From positions 18,169 through 82,168 of the forward strand of contig CAILJH010000062.1 of the NCBI GenBank assembly GCA_903834475.1: DNA of 64,000 nt. Reading direction: 5' to 3'. Below are positions 42,436-53,500 of the stretch, piece by piece. A program made the translations under genes and the position numbers. Source of the DNA: an uncultured Prolixibacteraceae bacterium. GTDB taxonomy: Bacteria > Bacteroidota > Bacteroidia > Bacteroidales > Prolixibacteraceae. Every line of letters begins with the position of its first letter. Within the stretch, counting starts at the first letter, position 1. Under the pieces are notes generated by a model. That model saw nothing but the letters and a program-made list of their open reading frames with translations, made no database searches and had not been told where the DNA came from.

Positions 42436-45324
42436 ATGAGAAAAATCAAGATAAAAATGCAGAACGCTGAAAATATACATACTCCGGAAAATCTGACCGA
42501 AGAAGATGGCCTGATTGTGGTTCATGGCGCCCGTGTCCACAATTTACAGAATGTGAATGTCGAAATTCCAAGAAATAAACTTACCGTAATTACTGGTTTG
42601 AGCGGCAGCGGTAAATCGTCGCTGGCATTCGACACCATATATGCCGAGGGACAACGTCGCTACATCGAAACTTTTTCGGCTTATGCCCGCTCGTTTCTCG
42701 GAAACATGGAGCGTCCGGATGTGGATCTGATATCAGGATTGAGTCCAGTTATTGCCATTGAACAGAAAACCACCAATAAAAATCCGCGCTCTACTGTTGG
42801 AACGGTTACCGAAATTTACGATTTCCTTCGGCTTTTGTATGCCAGGGCCGGAGAAGCCTTTTCATACAACACCGGCGAAAAGATGGTAAAATATACCGAT
42901 GACCAGATTTTGTCGCTGATTAAATCTTCTTTCTCCGGAAAAAAAATCCTGATTCTGGCTCCCATGGTCAAAGGACGGAAGGGGCATTACCGCGAACTGT
43001 TTGAGCAAATCCTGAAAAAAGGCTTCCTGAATGCGCGGATCGATGGGGTGGTAACCGAACTGAAAGCCGCCATGCGGCTCGACCGGTACAAAAATCACTT
43101 CATTGAAATTGTAATCGACCGTTTGCTGGTTGACGAAGCCAGTGATAAACGCCTGCACGATTCGCTGCAGATTGCAATGAAAAATGGTCATGGCATCTGC
43201 ATGATCCTTGATCACGATACACAGGAAGCCAAGTATTACAGCCGGCAGCTGATGTGCCCGACAACCGGAATTTCATACAACGAACCTGCTCCTCATAATT
43301 TTTCGTTTAACTCGCCGCAAGGTGCTTGCCCAAAATGCAATGGTTTGGGAATGATCAGTGAAATTGATCTCGAGAAAATCGTTCCGGATAATGCAAAAAA
43401 TATACTTAACGGTGGAATAGCTGCACTGGGTGCACATAAAAATACGCTGGTTTTCTGGCAGATTGAAGCTTTGGGCGAAATGTTTGGTTTTACCCTGAAA
43501 ACACCCATCAAGGATATTCCTGAAGATGGACTGAATGCGATTCTCTTCGGAACCAGTGAGCGGATTCATTTAAAGAATTCACCGCTCGGAACTTCCATGA
43601 ATTACATGATGACCTACGAAGGCGTGATCAAATACATTGATGCGCAGAAAGATGATAATCCTTCACAGAAAGCACAGAAATGGGCCAATCAGTTTGTCCG
43701 TGAAACGCCCTGTCCGGAGTGCAACGGACAGCGGCTCAAAAAGGAATCGCTCTTTTTCAGGATCGATGGAAAGAACATTTCGGAACTCGCCCGTCTTGAT
43801 ATTTCAGAGCTCAGTCAGTGGTTGGTTAATCTGGAAGACCGGCTGACCGATCGCCAGAAAAAAATAGCCGTTGAGGTGATCAAGGAAATCCGTGACCGGA
43901 TTCGTTTTCTGGAAGATGTCGGTCTCAATTATCTTTCACTCGACCGGACTTCCAGAACCTTATCAGGCGGTGAATCACAGCGTATCCGGTTAGCTACCCA
44001 AATCGGATCACAACTCGTAAATGTGCTCTATATTCTCGATGAACCGAGCATTGGCCTTCATCACCGCGACAACCTCCGGCTCATCCATTCATTAGAACAG
44101 CTGCGCGATACGGGCAACTCCGTTATCGTAGTTGAGCACGATAAAGATATGATGATGAATGCCGATTATCTGATTGACATGGGACCTTTTGCAGGCCGTC
44201 ATGGCGGACAGGTGGTTGCTGCAGGTACTCCTCAGCAAGTTCTCCGCGCCGGAACATTGACTTCCAAATACCTGTTGGGCGAAGCTAAAATCGAAATTCC
44301 GAAGAAACGGCGCAAAGGAAACGGTCACGTACTTTCATTGAATGGCTGTACAGGCAATAACCTGAAGAATATTTCAGTTGATTTGCCACTGGGTCAGTTG
44401 ATTTGTGTCACCGGTGTTTCAGGAAGCGGCAAGTCAACCCTGATAAACGCCACTTTGCAACCTATTTTAAGTCAGCATTTTTATGGATCGGTAAAAGATC
44501 CGCTTCCGTATTCCGGAATAGTAGGACTAAATCACATCGATAAAATTGTTCAGGTCGATCAGTCGCCGATTGGACGCACCCCACGCAGTAATCCGGTTAC
44601 CTACACCGGTGTTTTCTCTGATGTCCGGAATTTATTTGCGCAGCTGCCCGAAGCCAAAATCAGGGCTTATCCGCCGGGCCGGTTTTCGTTCAACGTAAAA
44701 GGTGGCCGCTGCGAAGATTGTCAGGGCGGTGGATTGAAGCAAATTGAAATGAATTTTCTGCCTGATGTTTATGTCCATTGCGATACCTGCAACGGTCGCC
44801 GGTATAACCGCGAAACGCTGGAAGTTCGCTATAAAGGAAAATCCATCGGCGATGTGTTGGATATGACCATCAACCAGGGAGTCGAATTTTTTGAGCACAT
44901 TCCGTCCATTGCCCATAAACTGAAAACTATTCAGGATGTGGGTTTGGGTTACATTACACTTGGACAATCGTCCACAACTCTTTCCGGAGGCGAATCGCAG
45001 CGGGTAAAACTGGCTACCGAACTGGCTAAAAAAGATACCGGGAAAACCATGTACATTCTTGATGAGCCAACGACAGGTCTTCATTTCGAAGATATCCGGG
45101 TTTTGCTTGAAGTCCTGAATAAACTGGTGGATCGTGGAAATACGGTTATCGTCATCGAACACAATATGGATGTGATCAAAGTGGCAGATCATATTATTGA
45201 TATCGGACCTGAGGGCGGTAAAGACGGTGGGAGAGTGGTTTGTTTGGGTACGCCGGAAGAGGTTATCCGAAATGAGGAATCGTTTACTGCAAAATACCTG
45301 AAAACGGAACTTGAAAATTTATAA
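42436..45324 (+). CDS. uvrA: Excinuclease ABC subunit UvrA
   Basis: A 962-residue damage-recognition ATPase of nucleotide excision repair. It contains two ABC modules: Walker [14 protein letters not shown] near residue 55 and [11 protein letters not shown] near residue 662, with signature motifs [16 protein letters not shown] and [16 protein letters not shown]. The zinc fingers CPKCNGLG and CPECNGQR, and CEDCQGGG paired with CDTCNGRR, are complete. ATG 42436 is the first in frame; ATG 42457 (MQNAEN) is a possible alternative. It is followed after 2 bases by the nucleoside kinase gene. Confidence 0.96.
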   Translation: MRKIKIKMQNAENIHTPENLTEEDGLIVVHGARVHNLQNVNVEIPRNKLTVITGLSGSGKSSLAFDTIYAEGQRRYIETFSAYARSFLGNMERPDVDLISGLSPVIAIEQKTTNKNPRSTVGTVTEIYDFLRLLYARAGEAFSYNTGEKMVKYTDDQILSLIKSSFSGKKILILAPMVKGRKGHYRELFEQILKKGFLNARIDGVVTELKAAMRLDRYKNHFIEIVIDRLLVDEASDKRLHDSLQIAMKNGHGICMILDHDTQEAKYYSRQLMCPTTGISYNEPAPHNFSFNSPQGACPKCNGLGMISEIDLEKIVPDNAKNILNGGIAALGAHKNTLVFWQIEALGEMFGFTLKTPIKDIPEDGLNAILFGTSERIHLKNSPLGTSMNYMMTYEGVIKYIDAQKDDNPSQKAQKWANQFVRETPCPECNGQRLKKESLFFRIDGKNISELARLDISELSQWLVNLEDRLTDRQKKIAVEVIKEIRDRIRFLEDVGLNYLSLDRTSRTLSGGESQRIRLATQIGSQLVNVLYILDEPSIGLHHRDNLRLIHSLEQLRDTGNSVIVVEHDKDMMMNADYLIDMGPFAGRHGGQVVAAGTPQQVLRAGTLTSKYLLGEAKIEIPKKRRKGNGHVLSLNGCTGNNLKNISVDLPLGQLICVTGVSGSGKSTLINATLQPILSQHFYGSVKDPLPYSGIVGLNHIDKIVQVDQSPIGRTPRSNPVTYTGVFSDVRNLFAQLPEAKIRAYPPGRFSFNVKGGRCEDCQGGGLKQIEMNFLPDVYVHCDTCNGRRYNRETLEVRYKGKSIGDVLDMTINQGVEFFEHIPSIAHKLKTIQDVGLGYITLGQSSTTLSGGESQRVKLATELAKKDTGKTMYILDEPTTGLHFEDIRVLLEVLNKLVDRGNTVIVIEHNMDVIKVADHIIDIGPEGGKDGGRVVCLGTPEEVIRNEESFTAKYLKTELENL

Positions 45325-45326
45325 CT

Positions 45327-46991
45327 ATGAACACAATCGACATTTACTGCGTCAATACCGGCACTAAAAAATCGTATCCGCTTGGAATAACTTTATCTGA
45401 AATAAAGGACGATTTTCAGGTTAAACTCGATAATCCCATCATTGGGGCAATGGTCAACCACAAGGTCAAGGAACTTTCCTTTGTATTTGTCAAGAACAAA
45501 AAAGTGGAGTTCATCGACTATTCGCATCCTGATGGACTGCGTCTGTACGTCCGCTCGTTATTTTTTATTCTGTATGCTTCAGTTCGTCAGTTGTTTCCTG
45601 ATGTCAAACTAAAGATGATGCATGGTATTTCGCGAGGGTACTATTGCGAGCTTTCAGGACTAAACCGACCAATTACCGAGTCAGATATATTTGCCATTAA
45701 AAGTGAAATGCGGCAGTTGGTTGATCGGGATATTCCTTTTGAAAAAATAGGACTGCCTACTGATGAAGTTGTTGAAATTTGCAGAAAGCAGAATCTTCCT
45801 TATAAAGCAATGCTTCTCGAACAGCAGGGTACTTTGTTTTCATACCTGTATTTCATGGATGGTCTGGCCAATTATTTCTATGGGTATTTGGTTCCATCCA
45901 CTGGCTATTTAAAGGTTTTTGATCTGGTTTCCTATTATGAAGGTTTGTTGTTAAGAATTCCAAACCCTGCCAAATTCAGCGAGGTTCAGCCTTATTCAAA
46001 GCTTGATAAGCTTTTTGGCATATTTCAGGAACACAAGGATTGGGCTGAATTGATGGATGTTCCAAATGTAGCCCAATTAAACGAAAATACCCTGAATGGC
46101 GAAAGTGGCGATATCATCAAAATTTCGGAAGCATTGCATGAGAAGAAGATCGCAGAGATTGCCAACCTGATACGCGACCGGAAAGATAAAGTAAAGATCG
46201 TTCTGATTGCCGGACCTTCTGCTTCAGGAAAAACCACGTTTTGTAAGCGCCTGATGGTACAGTTGGCCGTGAACGGTTTAAAACCCACCATGATTTCGCT
46301 CGACGATTATTTCGTGGACCGCGAAAAAACGCCCAAAGATAGAAATGGCGAATTCGACTTCGAAGCTATTGAAGCCATTGATGTTGAATTTTTTAATCAA
46401 CAACTGATTCAGCTTTTTAATGGTGAAACAGTTGAATTGCCAAAGTTCAATTTCACCGTTGGAAAGAAGTTCCCTTCTGGTAAAAAGTTGAAATTGGAAC
46501 AGGGAAGTATCCTGATTGTTGAAGGTATCCATGGTATGAATCCTGAATTGGTTCCTCATATCGAGCCAGCCAATACCTTTAAGATATTCCTTTCAGCACT
46601 TACCCAGATTTCGATTGACGATCAAAACCATATTTCAACCACCGATAACCGGCTGATTCGTCGGATGATCCGCGACAGTAAATACCGAAATTATTCGGCT
46701 CAGGAAACCATTCGTCGCTGGTCGAGTGTTCGGGCCGGCGAAGACAAGAATATTTTCCCATACCAGGAAAATGCCGATGTAATGTTTAATTCAGCCCTGA
46801 TTTATGAATTGGCTGTTCTGAAGAAGTATGCCGAACCGCTTTTAAAGTCAGTGCCTGAAAGCCAGGCAGAATTCAGTGAAAGTATCCGGTTGCTGAAATT
46901 CTTATCCTATTTTAAAGCCATAGATGATCAGGAGATTCCGCCAACCTCCGTCATCCGTGAGTTTCTGGGCGGAAGCAGTTTTTCGTATTAG
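45327..46991 (+). CDS. Nucleoside kinase with TGS/ThrRS-like N-terminus and uridine-kinase domain
   Basis: A 554-residue protein. The N-terminal 60 residues look like a TGS domain (GTKKSYPLGITLSEI, GAMVNHKVKELSF), followed by a region like the threonyl-tRNA synthetase second domain (HGISRGYYCEL). The C-terminal kinase domain starts with the P-loop GPSASGKTTF near residue 294, then ISLDDYFVDREKTPKD and LIRRMIRDSKYRNYSAQETIRRWSSV, as in uridine kinases. This fusion is typical of Bacteroidota and Firmicutes; the substrate is presumed a pyrimidine nucleoside. The gene is likely co-transcribed with uvrA. Confidence 0.88.
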   Translation: MNTIDIYCVNTGTKKSYPLGITLSEIKDDFQVKLDNPIIGAMVNHKVKELSFVFVKNKKVEFIDYSHPDGLRLYVRSLFFILYASVRQLFPDVKLKMMHGISRGYYCELSGLNRPITESDIFAIKSEMRQLVDRDIPFEKIGLPTDEVVEICRKQNLPYKAMLLEQQGTLFSYLYFMDGLANYFYGYLVPSTGYLKVFDLVSYYEGLLLRIPNPAKFSEVQPYSKLDKLFGIFQEHKDWAELMDVPNVAQLNENTLNGESGDIIKISEALHEKKIAEIANLIRDRKDKVKIVLIAGPSASGKTTFCKRLMVQLAVNGLKPTMISLDDYFVDREKTPKDRNGEFDFEAIEAIDVEFFNQQLIQLFNGETVELPKFNFTVGKKFPSGKKLKLEQGSILIVEGIHGMNPELVPHIEPANTFKIFLSALTQISIDDQNHISTTDNRLIRRMIRDSKYRNYSAQETIRRWSSVRAGEDKNIFPYQENADVMFNSALIYELAVLKKYAEPLLKSVPESQAEFSESIRLLKFLSYFKAIDDQEIPPTSVIREFLGGSSFSY

Positions 46992-47168
46992 CATCAAGAT
47001 CTCATTTGTACTTATTTTTCGGGCAAAATGCTTTGTTGAGCGTAGTTTGAATTCCGAATTTCAGAATTCAAGTGTCACAATTATTTTATTATTCGGCCTC
47101 ATCATTAAACAAATCAGACAGATTTTCTGTTTTGGAAACAATAATTTGATATAAAGTTAACTACAACT
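46992..47168. other. Noncoding gap after the nucleoside kinase gene
   Basis: AT-rich sequence with one 8-bp inverted repeat TTGAATTC/GAATTCAA (47047-47054 with 47064-47071) that may act as a weak terminator. Nothing else is evident before the promoter at 47169. Confidence 0.5.
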
Positions 47169-47201
47169 ATTTGGAATCAATCTAAATAGCTTTTAGGTTT
47201 G
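47169..47201 (+). promoter_or_regulatory. Promoter with overlapping palindromic operator, upstream of the NusG-like gene
   Basis: TTTG (47170-47173), a 20-base spacer, TAGGTTTG (47194-47201). A 19-base palindrome ATTTGGAATCAATCTAAAT (47169-47187, 7 of 9 half-site pairs match) overlaps the -33 element and spacer. The same layout occurs at the two SOD promoters. Confidence 0.7.
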
Positions 47202-47300
47202 CGGAGTCAATTTATTCGTGTTGAAATCAACTTATAAGAAAAAGTATAAAATCCGAAATTGACGAAACAGGATGCTGAGATTAATTAACAACCCGAATTT

Positions 47301-47873
47301 ATGCCTTTAGAAAATCCATTTTACCAATGGTATGTGATCTATACCCGAGCAAATTCAGAAAAAAAACTATTCAATAATTTGACACAAAAGGGTATCGAAT
47401 GTTACTTGCCAACCAGAAAGATACAGAATAGCAGGATCGACAGTACGAAGTGGAGCGAAGAACCATTGTTTCGCTGTCATCTTTTTGTAAGGGTAAGTTA
47501 CCTCGAATTTTTTAATGCATTGAATACTCCGGGAGTAATCTGTTTTATCAGCACAGCAGGAAAGGCGCAAGCTATTCCTGAAATTCAAATTATAAATATC
47601 AAAACCTTCCTGGCTCAAAATGACTATGAAATTTCAATAACCTATAAGCCGATTGCAAAAGGAAAATCGATAGAGATTTCAAATGGTGTTCTTGCCGGAA
47701 TAAAAGGTGAAATCATTACTATGAACGAGAAGATGATATTAATTACTCGGCTCGATTCTTTGAAGTGTTCTTTATATACAAACCTTTCAGACGAAGAAGT
47801 CTCGGTTCTTCAAGAGCAAGCTTCCAACAAAGAATTTAGTTATGTAAGAACATATTCCCTGGAAAGCAATTGA
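47301..47873 (+). CDS. NusG-family transcription antiterminator (UpxY-like), orphan
   Basis: A 190-residue NusG paralogue. The NGN domain (about 8-110) starts FYQWYVIYTRANSEKKLF and contains GIECYLPTRKI, PLFRCHLFVRV and PGVICFISTAGKAQAIP; a KOW-like domain (about 125-175) has GVLAGIKGEIITMNEKMILITRL. Specialised paralogues of this type (UpxY, RfaH, LoaP) normally head capsule or secondary-metabolite operons and suppress termination there. Here the gene stands alone, followed by 344 bases of noncoding DNA and a SOD gene. Its promoter resembles the SOD promoter. Leader length is about 90 bases. Confidence 0.85.
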   Translation: MPLENPFYQWYVIYTRANSEKKLFNNLTQKGIECYLPTRKIQNSRIDSTKWSEEPLFRCHLFVRVSYLEFFNALNTPGVICFISTAGKAQAIPEIQIINIKTFLAQNDYEISITYKPIAKGKSIEISNGVLAGIKGEIITMNEKMILITRLDSLKCSLYTNLSDEEVSVLQEQASNKEFSYVRTYSLESN

Positions 47874-47906
47874 ATATTTGCATTCAGGTCCATCATAATA
47901 TGCTAT

Positions 47907-48148
47907 AAATAAGAACGATTTTCTTTAAATCCAACATCTAACCATACCCGCAGGAACCGTTTCTTATCTGGTTGTTTGAAAGTCAATTCTATTAGCCAAT
48001 CACCCAAGTTGGTTAGAAAATCTGGATATTCTTATGAATTTCAGTAAAGCTAAACTCAATTGTTATTAGTAAAAAATTATAAATCAGACATTTAATTTAT
48101 CCGATTTATATCTGCTATTTATTTTTGTAAATAAAATCGTTCTTATTT
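47907..48148. repeat. 242-bp segment bounded by perfect 16-bp inverted repeats (MITE-like)
   Basis: AAATAAGAACGATTTT (47907-47922) and its reverse complement (48133-48148) bracket 210 noncoding bases; similarity extends to 20 of 21 positions inward. The right arm provides the TTT of the -33 region of the SOD promoter. An inner imperfect hairpin (TTAGCCAA/TTGGTTAG) lies near 47994-48017. No target-site duplication is clear. This is all I see in the 344-base gap. Confidence 0.6.
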
Positions 48149-48177
48149 GGAAACAATTTAAATAGATGTTATGTTTG
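48145..48177 (+). promoter_or_regulatory. Promoter with overlapping palindrome-like operator, upstream of Mn-type SOD gene
   Basis: TTTG (48146-48149), a 20-base spacer, TATGTTTG (48170-48177). The operator-like ATTTGGAAACAATTTAAAT (48145-48163) is a weaker palindrome (5 of 9 pairs) than the relatives at 47169 and 57208, but it sits at the same place in the promoter. Confidence 0.72.
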
Positions 48178-48217
48178 TGTAGAAGATAAAAGAGTCTTCA
48201 ATCCTAAATATTACATT

Positions 48218-48817
48218 ATGTCTTTCGAATTACAAAAGCTTTCCTACGCATTCGATGCACTTGAACCATACATCGATGCTCAAACGATGGAAATCCATCA
48301 CGATAAACACCATGCAGCATACACTAATAATCTGAATGCTGCAATTCAAGGTACTGCTGTCGCAGGGCAAACAATCGAACAAATTTTGGCTAATATATCC
48401 TCGCAGGCTGTTGCAATCCGCAATAATGGCGGAGGCTTTTACAATCACAATTTATACTGGGAAGTCATGCAGCCGGGTGGTGCAATTCAACCTGAAGGTG
48501 ATTTGCTGAAAGTGATTGACGCTTCGTTTGGCTCGTATCAAAATTTTAAAGAAGCATTTACAAAAGCAGCCCTCACCCGGTTTGGGTCTGGGTGGGCATG
48601 GCTGGTAAAGCAAGGTGAAGGTTTGGTGATTTCGTCCACTCCTAATCAGGATAACCCGTTAATGGATCTGGCTGAAGTAAAAGGAACTCCTGTACTTGGG
48701 ATGGATGTGTGGGAACACGCATACTATCTGAAGTATCAAAACAGGCGACCCGATTATGTCGAAGCCTTTTTCAAGGTTATTAATTGGGACGAAGTCTCCA
48801 GACGGTTTAAAGGTTAG
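48218..48817 (+). CDS. sodA: Superoxide dismutase, Mn-type by key residues
   Basis: A 199-residue Fe/Mn-family SOD converting superoxide to oxygen and peroxide. Metal ligands are H27 (EIHHDKHH), H77 (FYNHNLYW), D163 and H167 (MDVWEHAYY). The residues that separate Mn from Fe enzymes point to manganese: glycine G73 four residues before H77 and Q144 in TPNQDNPLM. A cambialistic enzyme cannot be excluded. There is no signal peptide, so it is cytoplasmic. The second SOD in this window is Fe-type. Confidence 0.92.
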   Translation: MSFELQKLSYAFDALEPYIDAQTMEIHHDKHHAAYTNNLNAAIQGTAVAGQTIEQILANISSQAVAIRNNGGGFYNHNLYWEVMQPGGAIQPEGDLLKVIDASFGSYQNFKEAFTKAALTRFGSGWAWLVKQGEGLVISSTPNQDNPLMDLAEVKGTPVLGMDVWEHAYYLKYQNRRPDYVEAFFKVINWDEVSRRFKG

Positions 48818-48835
48818 TTGATTTTTGGTTTTTTT

Positions 48836-48871
48836 CCGCCCGGTACAGAGGTACCGGGCGGTTTTATTTTT
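48836..48871 (+). terminator. Terminator of sodA
   Basis: A perfect 11-bp stem CCGCCCGGTAC/GTACCGGGCGG, 4-base loop, then TTTTATTTTT. Confidence 0.9.
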
Positions 48872-49152
48872 AAGCCTCCCCCAACCCCTCCAATAGAGGG
48901 GCTTTAAAATTCCTGCCAATGATAAAGATAAATATTAAGATCTTGGGAGAAAATGTAGAGAGTCTCTTCTTAAATACAAATTTTCTTTCATCATCCTGAA
49001 CTTGTACTCAAGTTAATATTTTGTGAATCTGATTGATAAGAAAGGAAATAAATCAATTCAAAAACTTGTTACAAAAAAAACACCCAACCTTTTGGCCGAA
49101 ACCAAATTATTGTCTGGCTTGTTACCAATGAACTTTTTAGAGTTAGCAGCTG
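48872..49152. other. Noncoding gap with C-rich dispersed repeat
   Basis: Contains a C-rich repeat (about 48874-48906) with stem CCCCTC/GAGGGG, related to those at 60988-61020 and 61070-61104, and a degraded CCTGAACTTGT repeat half near 48995. No gene is seen. Confidence 0.55.
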
Positions 49153-50583
49153 CTATTTCCAGCCACCACCTAATGATTTGTAGATAGAAACCACCGAACT
49201 GCATTGATCTTTTATGGTTTCAACCAATTCCAATTTTGATTGCAGAACATTTCCCTGAATGGTTAATACCTCCAGATAATTTGCCCTTCCGGTTTTGAAA
49301 AGCAAAGCTGATGAACCAACTGCCTGATTCAAGGTATTTACTTCCTGCTTTTTAAAATCCAGTGCTTTTTCAACACTCTTCAGATTGACCATTTCGTTAT
49401 AGACTTCGACATAGCTGGCTAAAATGCTTTTCTGATAATTATACATAGCCTCAATCTGTGCCGCATTTGCAGTTTTATATTGTGCCTTTAAAGCACTTCG
49501 GTTTATGACTGGTGCAACAAGACTGCCCAAAACACTGAATGCAAACGATTCGGGCGAAAAAAGCAATGAGGTTTTAAAAGCCTCCATGGAGACTCCTCCT
49601 GAAATGTTTAGGCTTGGATAAAATGATGCCTTGGCGACTTTCAAATTGGCTTTTGAGGCCTCCAAATCATATTCAGCCTGTTTGACATCTGGTCTGTTAT
49701 GCAATAAATCGGTAGGTATTCCTACCTTGATCTGGTTTGGAATAAGGTGTTCAAAAGCTGATTTATTGCGTGCAATTGGTTGTGGATATCTTCCCAGAAT
49801 AAAATTAAATCTGCTTTCTGCTTCCGAAATTTTCTGCTGAACATCGATTCCCATTTTCTTGGAACTGAGAACCTGTGCTTCGAACTGTTGGACGGCCAAT
49901 TCATTTACTACGCCTGCCTGCTTTTGAATGCTTACCAGATTTAAAGCACTATCCTGAAGCTGAATTGCATGTTTGATGATATCCAGTTCATTGTCGAGAG
50001 CTAAAAGGTCGTAATAGTCGGTGGCAATTTCTGAAACAAGGTTGGTGACGGTCCATTTTCGGCCTTCAATGCTCGATAAATACTGAGCAACCGCAGCTTT
50101 TTTTGTGTTTTTCAGTTTGCTCCAGAAATCCACTTCCCAGGAACTTTGAAGTCCAAATGTAAAATTATTCAAGTTACTTGGAACTGTTTGATCCTGATAA
50201 ATGTTAGCGCCCCTGTTCCCTGCAGCATTCATGGTATAAAACCCGTATTTTTGCTGATCGGCTCCACCAAAAGCAGAAACGGAAGGAAAAGCAAGCCCTT
50301 TGGCGTAACTGACATTTGCCTGAGCCATTGCAATTCTTTGCATGGCTATAAGCAGGTCGAGGTTGTTATTCAAAGCGGTATCAATGAGTCCAATTAAAAC
50401 CGGGTCTGTAAAATAATTTTTCCAGTTTATGGTGGCTACTGTTGCAGTATCAGTTGAACCCGAAAACTTTTCAGGTAAGGTTGCCATTTTGTTTTTGCTG
50501 ATTTCGGTTGTTCCAACACAGGCCGAAAAAAGTAAACCAATCAATGCAAAACCTAAATAGGTATTTTTTAAGGATGTCTTCAT
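49153..50583 (-). CDS. RND efflux outer-membrane channel (NodT/OprM family), lipoprotein
   Basis: A 476-residue TolC-type channel. A lipoprotein signal ends LLFSAC. Two structural repeats are visible, including LDLLIAMQRIAMAQANVSYAKGLAFPSVSAFGG, and NRPDVKQAEYDLEASKANLKVAKASFYPSLNISGG in the second. Start 50583 was chosen because the lipobox follows; ATG 50616 would overlap the pump gene. It is the last gene of the MFP-RND-OMF run, 4 bases after the pump. Confidence 0.92.
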   Translation of the reverse strand: MKTSLKNTYLGFALIGLLFSACVGTTEISKNKMATLPEKFSGSTDTATVATINWKNYFTDPVLIGLIDTALNNNLDLLIAMQRIAMAQANVSYAKGLAFPSVSAFGGADQQKYGFYTMNAAGNRGANIYQDQTVPSNLNNFTFGLQSSWEVDFWSKLKNTKKAAVAQYLSSIEGRKWTVTNLVSEIATDYYDLLALDNELDIIKHAIQLQDSALNLVSIQKQAGVVNELAVQQFEAQVLSSKKMGIDVQQKISEAESRFNFILGRYPQPIARNKSAFEHLIPNQIKVGIPTDLLHNRPDVKQAEYDLEASKANLKVAKASFYPSLNISGGVSMEAFKTSLLFSPESFAFSVLGSLVAPVINRSALKAQYKTANAAQIEAMYNYQKSILASYVEVYNEMVNLKSVEKALDFKKQEVNTLNQAVGSSALLFKTGRANYLEVLTIQGNVLQSKLELVETIKDQCSSVVSIYKSLGGGWK

Positions 50584-50587
50584 AGTA

Positions 50588-53500
50588 TCAAATTTCTTCA
50601 GTAAGTGCATCAACATGTTTCAATTTCCTGTTTGCAATTTTATCCGAAATAGTGGCAAAGATCACGTATAAACCAGGAATTACAATTACTCCGAAAATTG
50701 TACCAAACAACATACCGCCAGCTGCTGCTGCACCAATGGTACGGTTACTTACAGCTCCTGCACCGGTAGCAATCAGCAATGGAATCAAACCAGCAATAAA
50801 TGCAAACGATGTCATCAAAATTGGCCTTAATCTTATTTTTGCTCCTTCGATGGCGGCTTCAATTGCGCTTTTGCCTTGTCTGCGTTTCATGGTTGCAAAC
50901 TCAACAATCAGGATGGCATTTTTTCCAAGCAGACCGATAAGCATAATCAAAGCGATTTGTGCATAGATGTTGTTTTCAAGCCCCATAGCGAACAGAAATG
51001 CGAATGCCCCAAAAAGTCCTGTAGGCAATGAGAGGATTACCGGCATTGGCAGTAAAAAACTTTCGTATTGAGCAGATAATAAGAGATATACAAAAAATAA
51101 CGATATTATAAAGATATAGATTGGTTCATTACCAATATTTACCTGATCACGTGATATTCCTGCAAAATCATAATCGTAACCTTTGGGCAATTTTTCCTTC
51201 GCTACTTCCTGAATTGCAGTGATTGCGCTACCGCTGCTATATCCGGGTGCGGCATCGCCACTTACTTCAGCCGAATTGTACATGTTAAACCGTGTCAGGT
51301 CATCCACACCATATTGACGTTCTATTTTCATAAACGATGAGTATGGAACCATCACGTTTTTATCGTTTTTAATGTAAAGTTTAAAAAGGTCTTCAGGTTT
51401 TTCCCTGTATTCGGGTAATGCCTGAACCATCACTTTGTACATTTGTCCGAATTTAATGAAGTTGGATGCATACTCGCTTCCAAGTAAAGTATTTAAATTT
51501 CCCATTGCATTATCAATGGTTACACCGCGCTGAGCAGCCTTGTCCATATCAACATGGATCATATATTCGGGATAACTGGCATCATAGATGGTGAAAGCAC
51601 CTCCGATTTCAGGCCTGGAATTCAAATCTTTGAGGAACTGATTAACAACTTTTTCAAAGCGGTGAGGATCGCCATCACTGGTCTGGTCAAGTAATCGCAA
51701 TTCGAAACCACTGGCATTTCCATAACCCGGAATGGCAGGCGGAGGGAAAAATTCCAATTTGGCATCTTTAATATCTTTGCATTTTGCCTGAAGTTGATCC
51801 ATTACATCATCCACACTTTCTTTCCGTTCATCCCATTTTTTCAGATTGACCAGACAAGTTCCATACGATGCACCGGTTCCTTCAGACAACACATTGCTTC
51901 CGGCAGCATTTGAAATGGATGAAATCGACTCAATACCTTTTGCAGCATTGCTAATTTCTTCCATGACGTCTTTGGTCCTTTCAAGAGTTGAACCAGCAGG
52001 TGTGGTAACACTTACATAAAACGAACCCTGATCTTCCTGCGGAATAAAACCTGAAGGTAAAAATTTACCTAACAGCCCTGTACCGAGACAAAAAGCCAAA
52101 AGAATTCCAAAAGTTACAGCTCGTCGGTTAATGATCAGTCCCAATAATTTTTGGTATCGTTGCGATTGGTTTTCATACCAAACATTGAATTTATGAAAGA
52201 ATTTATTAATGACCGTTGCTTTCTTTGTCCGGCCATATTCATTTTTAAGAATGATAGCGCAGAGTGCCGGTGTCAGGGTCAAAGCCGTTATTCCTGAAAG
52301 AACAATTGCGATTGCCATCGTTACCGAAAATTGCCGGTAGAAAATTCCGGTAGGCCCTGATAAAAATGATACAGGAACAAATACAGCCGCCATAACCAGC
52401 GTAATTGCAATGATCGCACCGCTGATCTCCTGCATCGCTTTTTCGGTAGCCTTTTTAGCACTGATATGAGATCCTTCCATCTTGGCATGAACTGCTTCAA
52501 CCACTACAATCGCATTATCGACTACAATACCTATGGCCAGCACCAAAGCGAAAAGCGTTATCAGGTTTAAGCTGAAGCCAAAGAGTTGAATGAAGAAAAA
52601 GGTTCCTATCAGGGAAACCGGAACTGCAAGTGCAGGAATCAAAGTTGATCTAAAGTCCTGAAGGAAAACGTAAACTACGAGTGAAACCAGCAGAAATGCG
52701 ATTAAGATTGTTTTGAGGACCTCATGAATGGAAGCATCCAGGAAGCGGGAAACATCGTAACTGAATTCATAGTCCATACCCGACAGAAATTTTGTTTCCT
52801 TAATTTCGGCCATCCTCTTTTTTATCAGTTGTATGACTTCGCTGGCATTTGAACCGGGAAGCTGTTTTATTACTATTGCAGCTGAAGGGCGTCCGTTAAT
52901 CCGGGTTTCAACGTCAAAAAAGGACGTTCCGAATTCGACATTGGCAATATCTTTAATTCTCAATATCTGACCATCTTCGAGTGCCTTTACCGGAATATTT
53001 TCATATTCTTCAATGGTATTGAATTTCCCTGTATATTTCAAAACGTATCCAAGGGTTCCGACTCTTTTATCCGACCCTTCTCCTAATTTGCCGGGTGCAG
53101 CCTCCACATTGTTTGCGTCGAGAGTCTTCAGAATATCGTCGGGAGAGAGGTTGTAGTTCAGCATCTTATCTGGCTTTAACCAAATGCGCATGGCATATTC
53201 CCTGGCTCCAAGAATATCAGCAAAACCAACTCCTTTAATACGTTTTATTTCAGAAAGGACGTTGATGTCAGCAAAATTGTACAGGAATTTATTGTCAAAA
53301 GAAGGATCTTTTCCATAGATATTTAAATGCAATAACATGGAATTTTCCAACTTGGTAATCTTCACCCCATTTTTAAGTACCTCTGCCGGTAAACGGCTGG
53401 TAACAGCTGCAACCCTGTTCTGTACATTAACAGCAGCTACTTCCGGATCGGTACCAACTTCAAAAATAACGTCCGAAACGCCGATGCCATCATTTCCGGC

